Of a DNA stretch of 64,000 nucleotides, positions 63,523 to 64,000 are shown piece by piece (within the stretch, counting starts at the first letter, position 1; every line of letters starts with the position of its first letter). A model generated the notes under the pieces. The model saw only the letters and a list, made by a program, of their open reading frames with translations, was not told where the DNA came from and searched no databases. A program made the translations under genes and the position numbers. This stretch comes from Desulfobacteraceae bacterium Eth-SRB2 (lineage in GTDB: Bacteria > Desulfobacterota > Desulfobacteria > Desulfobacterales > UBA11574), in assembly GCA_004193595.1 (NCBI GenBank), contig RPGQ01000037.1, forward strand, positions 240,827 to 304,826. The letters run 5' to 3'.

Positions 63523-63963
63523 TCACGGCGGGATAGACTTTTCAAGACGCATAATGAGTGCATGATCGTCCTCATAGTAGTTTGGAATTTTTCCTATAAT
63601 CTTCATGCCGAGTCTTTTGTAAAACTCTATAGCTTCACTATTTTCCGATCTTACTTCGAGCCATAACCCTTTTTCAGCACACCTTAAAGCATACATGAAT
63701 AACATCTTTCCAAAGCCCTTTCTTCGGTATGATTTTTTAACAACAGTGGAATGGATATGACCGGTTAAATCAAAAATTATGTATCCCACAATAGCTTTAC
63801 CCGATTGCACGACAATAAAAGTATCCGGTAATCGGTCTGCATAGGTTAGAATCGTTGCTTTTGAGAAAACGGTTTTTGGAAAGGCCTGTTCCTCAATTTC
63901 AAGTATTTGGTTTATATCTTCTGACTTGAATTTTCTGGTTTTGGCGAGATGTTTTTCAGCCAT
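63523..63963 (-). CDS. RimI-like GNAT N-acetyltransferase
   Basis: The 146-residue GNAT protein has the acetyl-CoA loop VKKSYRRKGFGKMLFMYAL (Arg-X-X-Gly-X-Gly), then WLEVRSENSEAIEFYKRLGM and PNYYEDDHALIMRL. This is the layout of RimI-type protein N-alpha-acetyltransferases. The N-terminal part (DINQILEIEEQAFPKTVFSK) also matches RimI. The true substrate is not certain, so no symbol is given. It converges on the Sua5-like gene with element E between them. Confidence 0.85.
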   Translation of the reverse strand: MAEKHLAKTRKFKSEDINQILEIEEQAFPKTVFSKATILTYADRLPDTFIVVQSGKAIVGYIIFDLTGHIHSTVVKKSYRRKGFGKMLFMYALRCAEKGLWLEVRSENSEAIEFYKRLGMKIIGKIPNYYEDDHALIMRLEKSIPP

Positions 63964-64000
63964 AAATATTTACCATAGATCAGTTCACTTATTCATTACA

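Overview
The window looks like a chromosome segment of a sulfate-reducing Desulfobacterota (Desulfobacterales-like) bacterium. The main evidence is a complete dsrC with the C-terminal two-cysteine arm (18.2-18.6 kb), an AhbA/AhbB-type siroheme-decarboxylase gene beside it, zinc-ribbon (MJ0042) signalling proteins next to type IV pilus ATPases, and a cobalamin riboswitch. All taxonomy is inferred from gene content.

Core region 1 (1-28.3 kb) carries housekeeping genes. It opens with the tail of pilT, a second retraction-type ATPase, a zinc-ribbon/pseudo-receiver protein and an MBL-fold hydrolase. A minus-strand block follows: DUF3568 lipoprotein, tilS, ftsH, folP, a YbbR/CdaR-like protein and coaX. 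Then come the SRP RNA, grpE-dnaK, alanine dehydrogenase, and a B12 riboswitch with an intrinsic terminator in front of an 86-residue orphan ORF. After these are a nitrilase-family amidase, ahb-like gene, yjbQ, dsrC, miaA, nadE, a radical SAM gene, mnmG, a CbpA-type dnaJ, hpt, a DUF3426 membrane protein and tRNA-Met(CAT).

The genomic island (28.28-58.97 kb) is bounded by the 3' end of tRNA-Met and a 22-nt copy of it (one mismatch) 30.7 kb away. From left to right it holds: a RIT-type element (three overlapping tyrosine recombinases plus two small accessory genes, between inverted repeats); a defence cluster (SF1 helicase-nuclease, AlbA_2/GHKL regulator, a Gabija-like OLD nuclease/UvrD helicase pair, and a type III restriction-modification operon with an MNT-HEPN pair between mod and res); a truncated phage-type integrase; a HigBA-like toxin/antitoxin pair whose toxin has no normal start codon; a minus-strand PilZ / GIY-YIG-histone-like / HU-IHF / histidine kinase / PilZ cluster with decaying relatives; and a decayed integron (broken intI plus four cassette-like ORFs, each followed by an attC-like inverted repeat). 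A broken SUI1 gene lies before the right end.

Core region 2 (59-64 kb) resumes with the presumed original tRNA terminator, DUF1992, a small membrane protein, ddl, an ATP-grasp gene, purE, a Sua5/YrdC gene and rimI.

Seven imperfect palindromic intergenic elements, 140-180 nt long, are scattered through the core regions and are not clearly present in the island. They share an interior, but their long complementary arms differ between copies. This family, the B12-controlled orphan gene, the MNT-HEPN pair inside the type III operon and the decayed integron are the least conventional items in the window.
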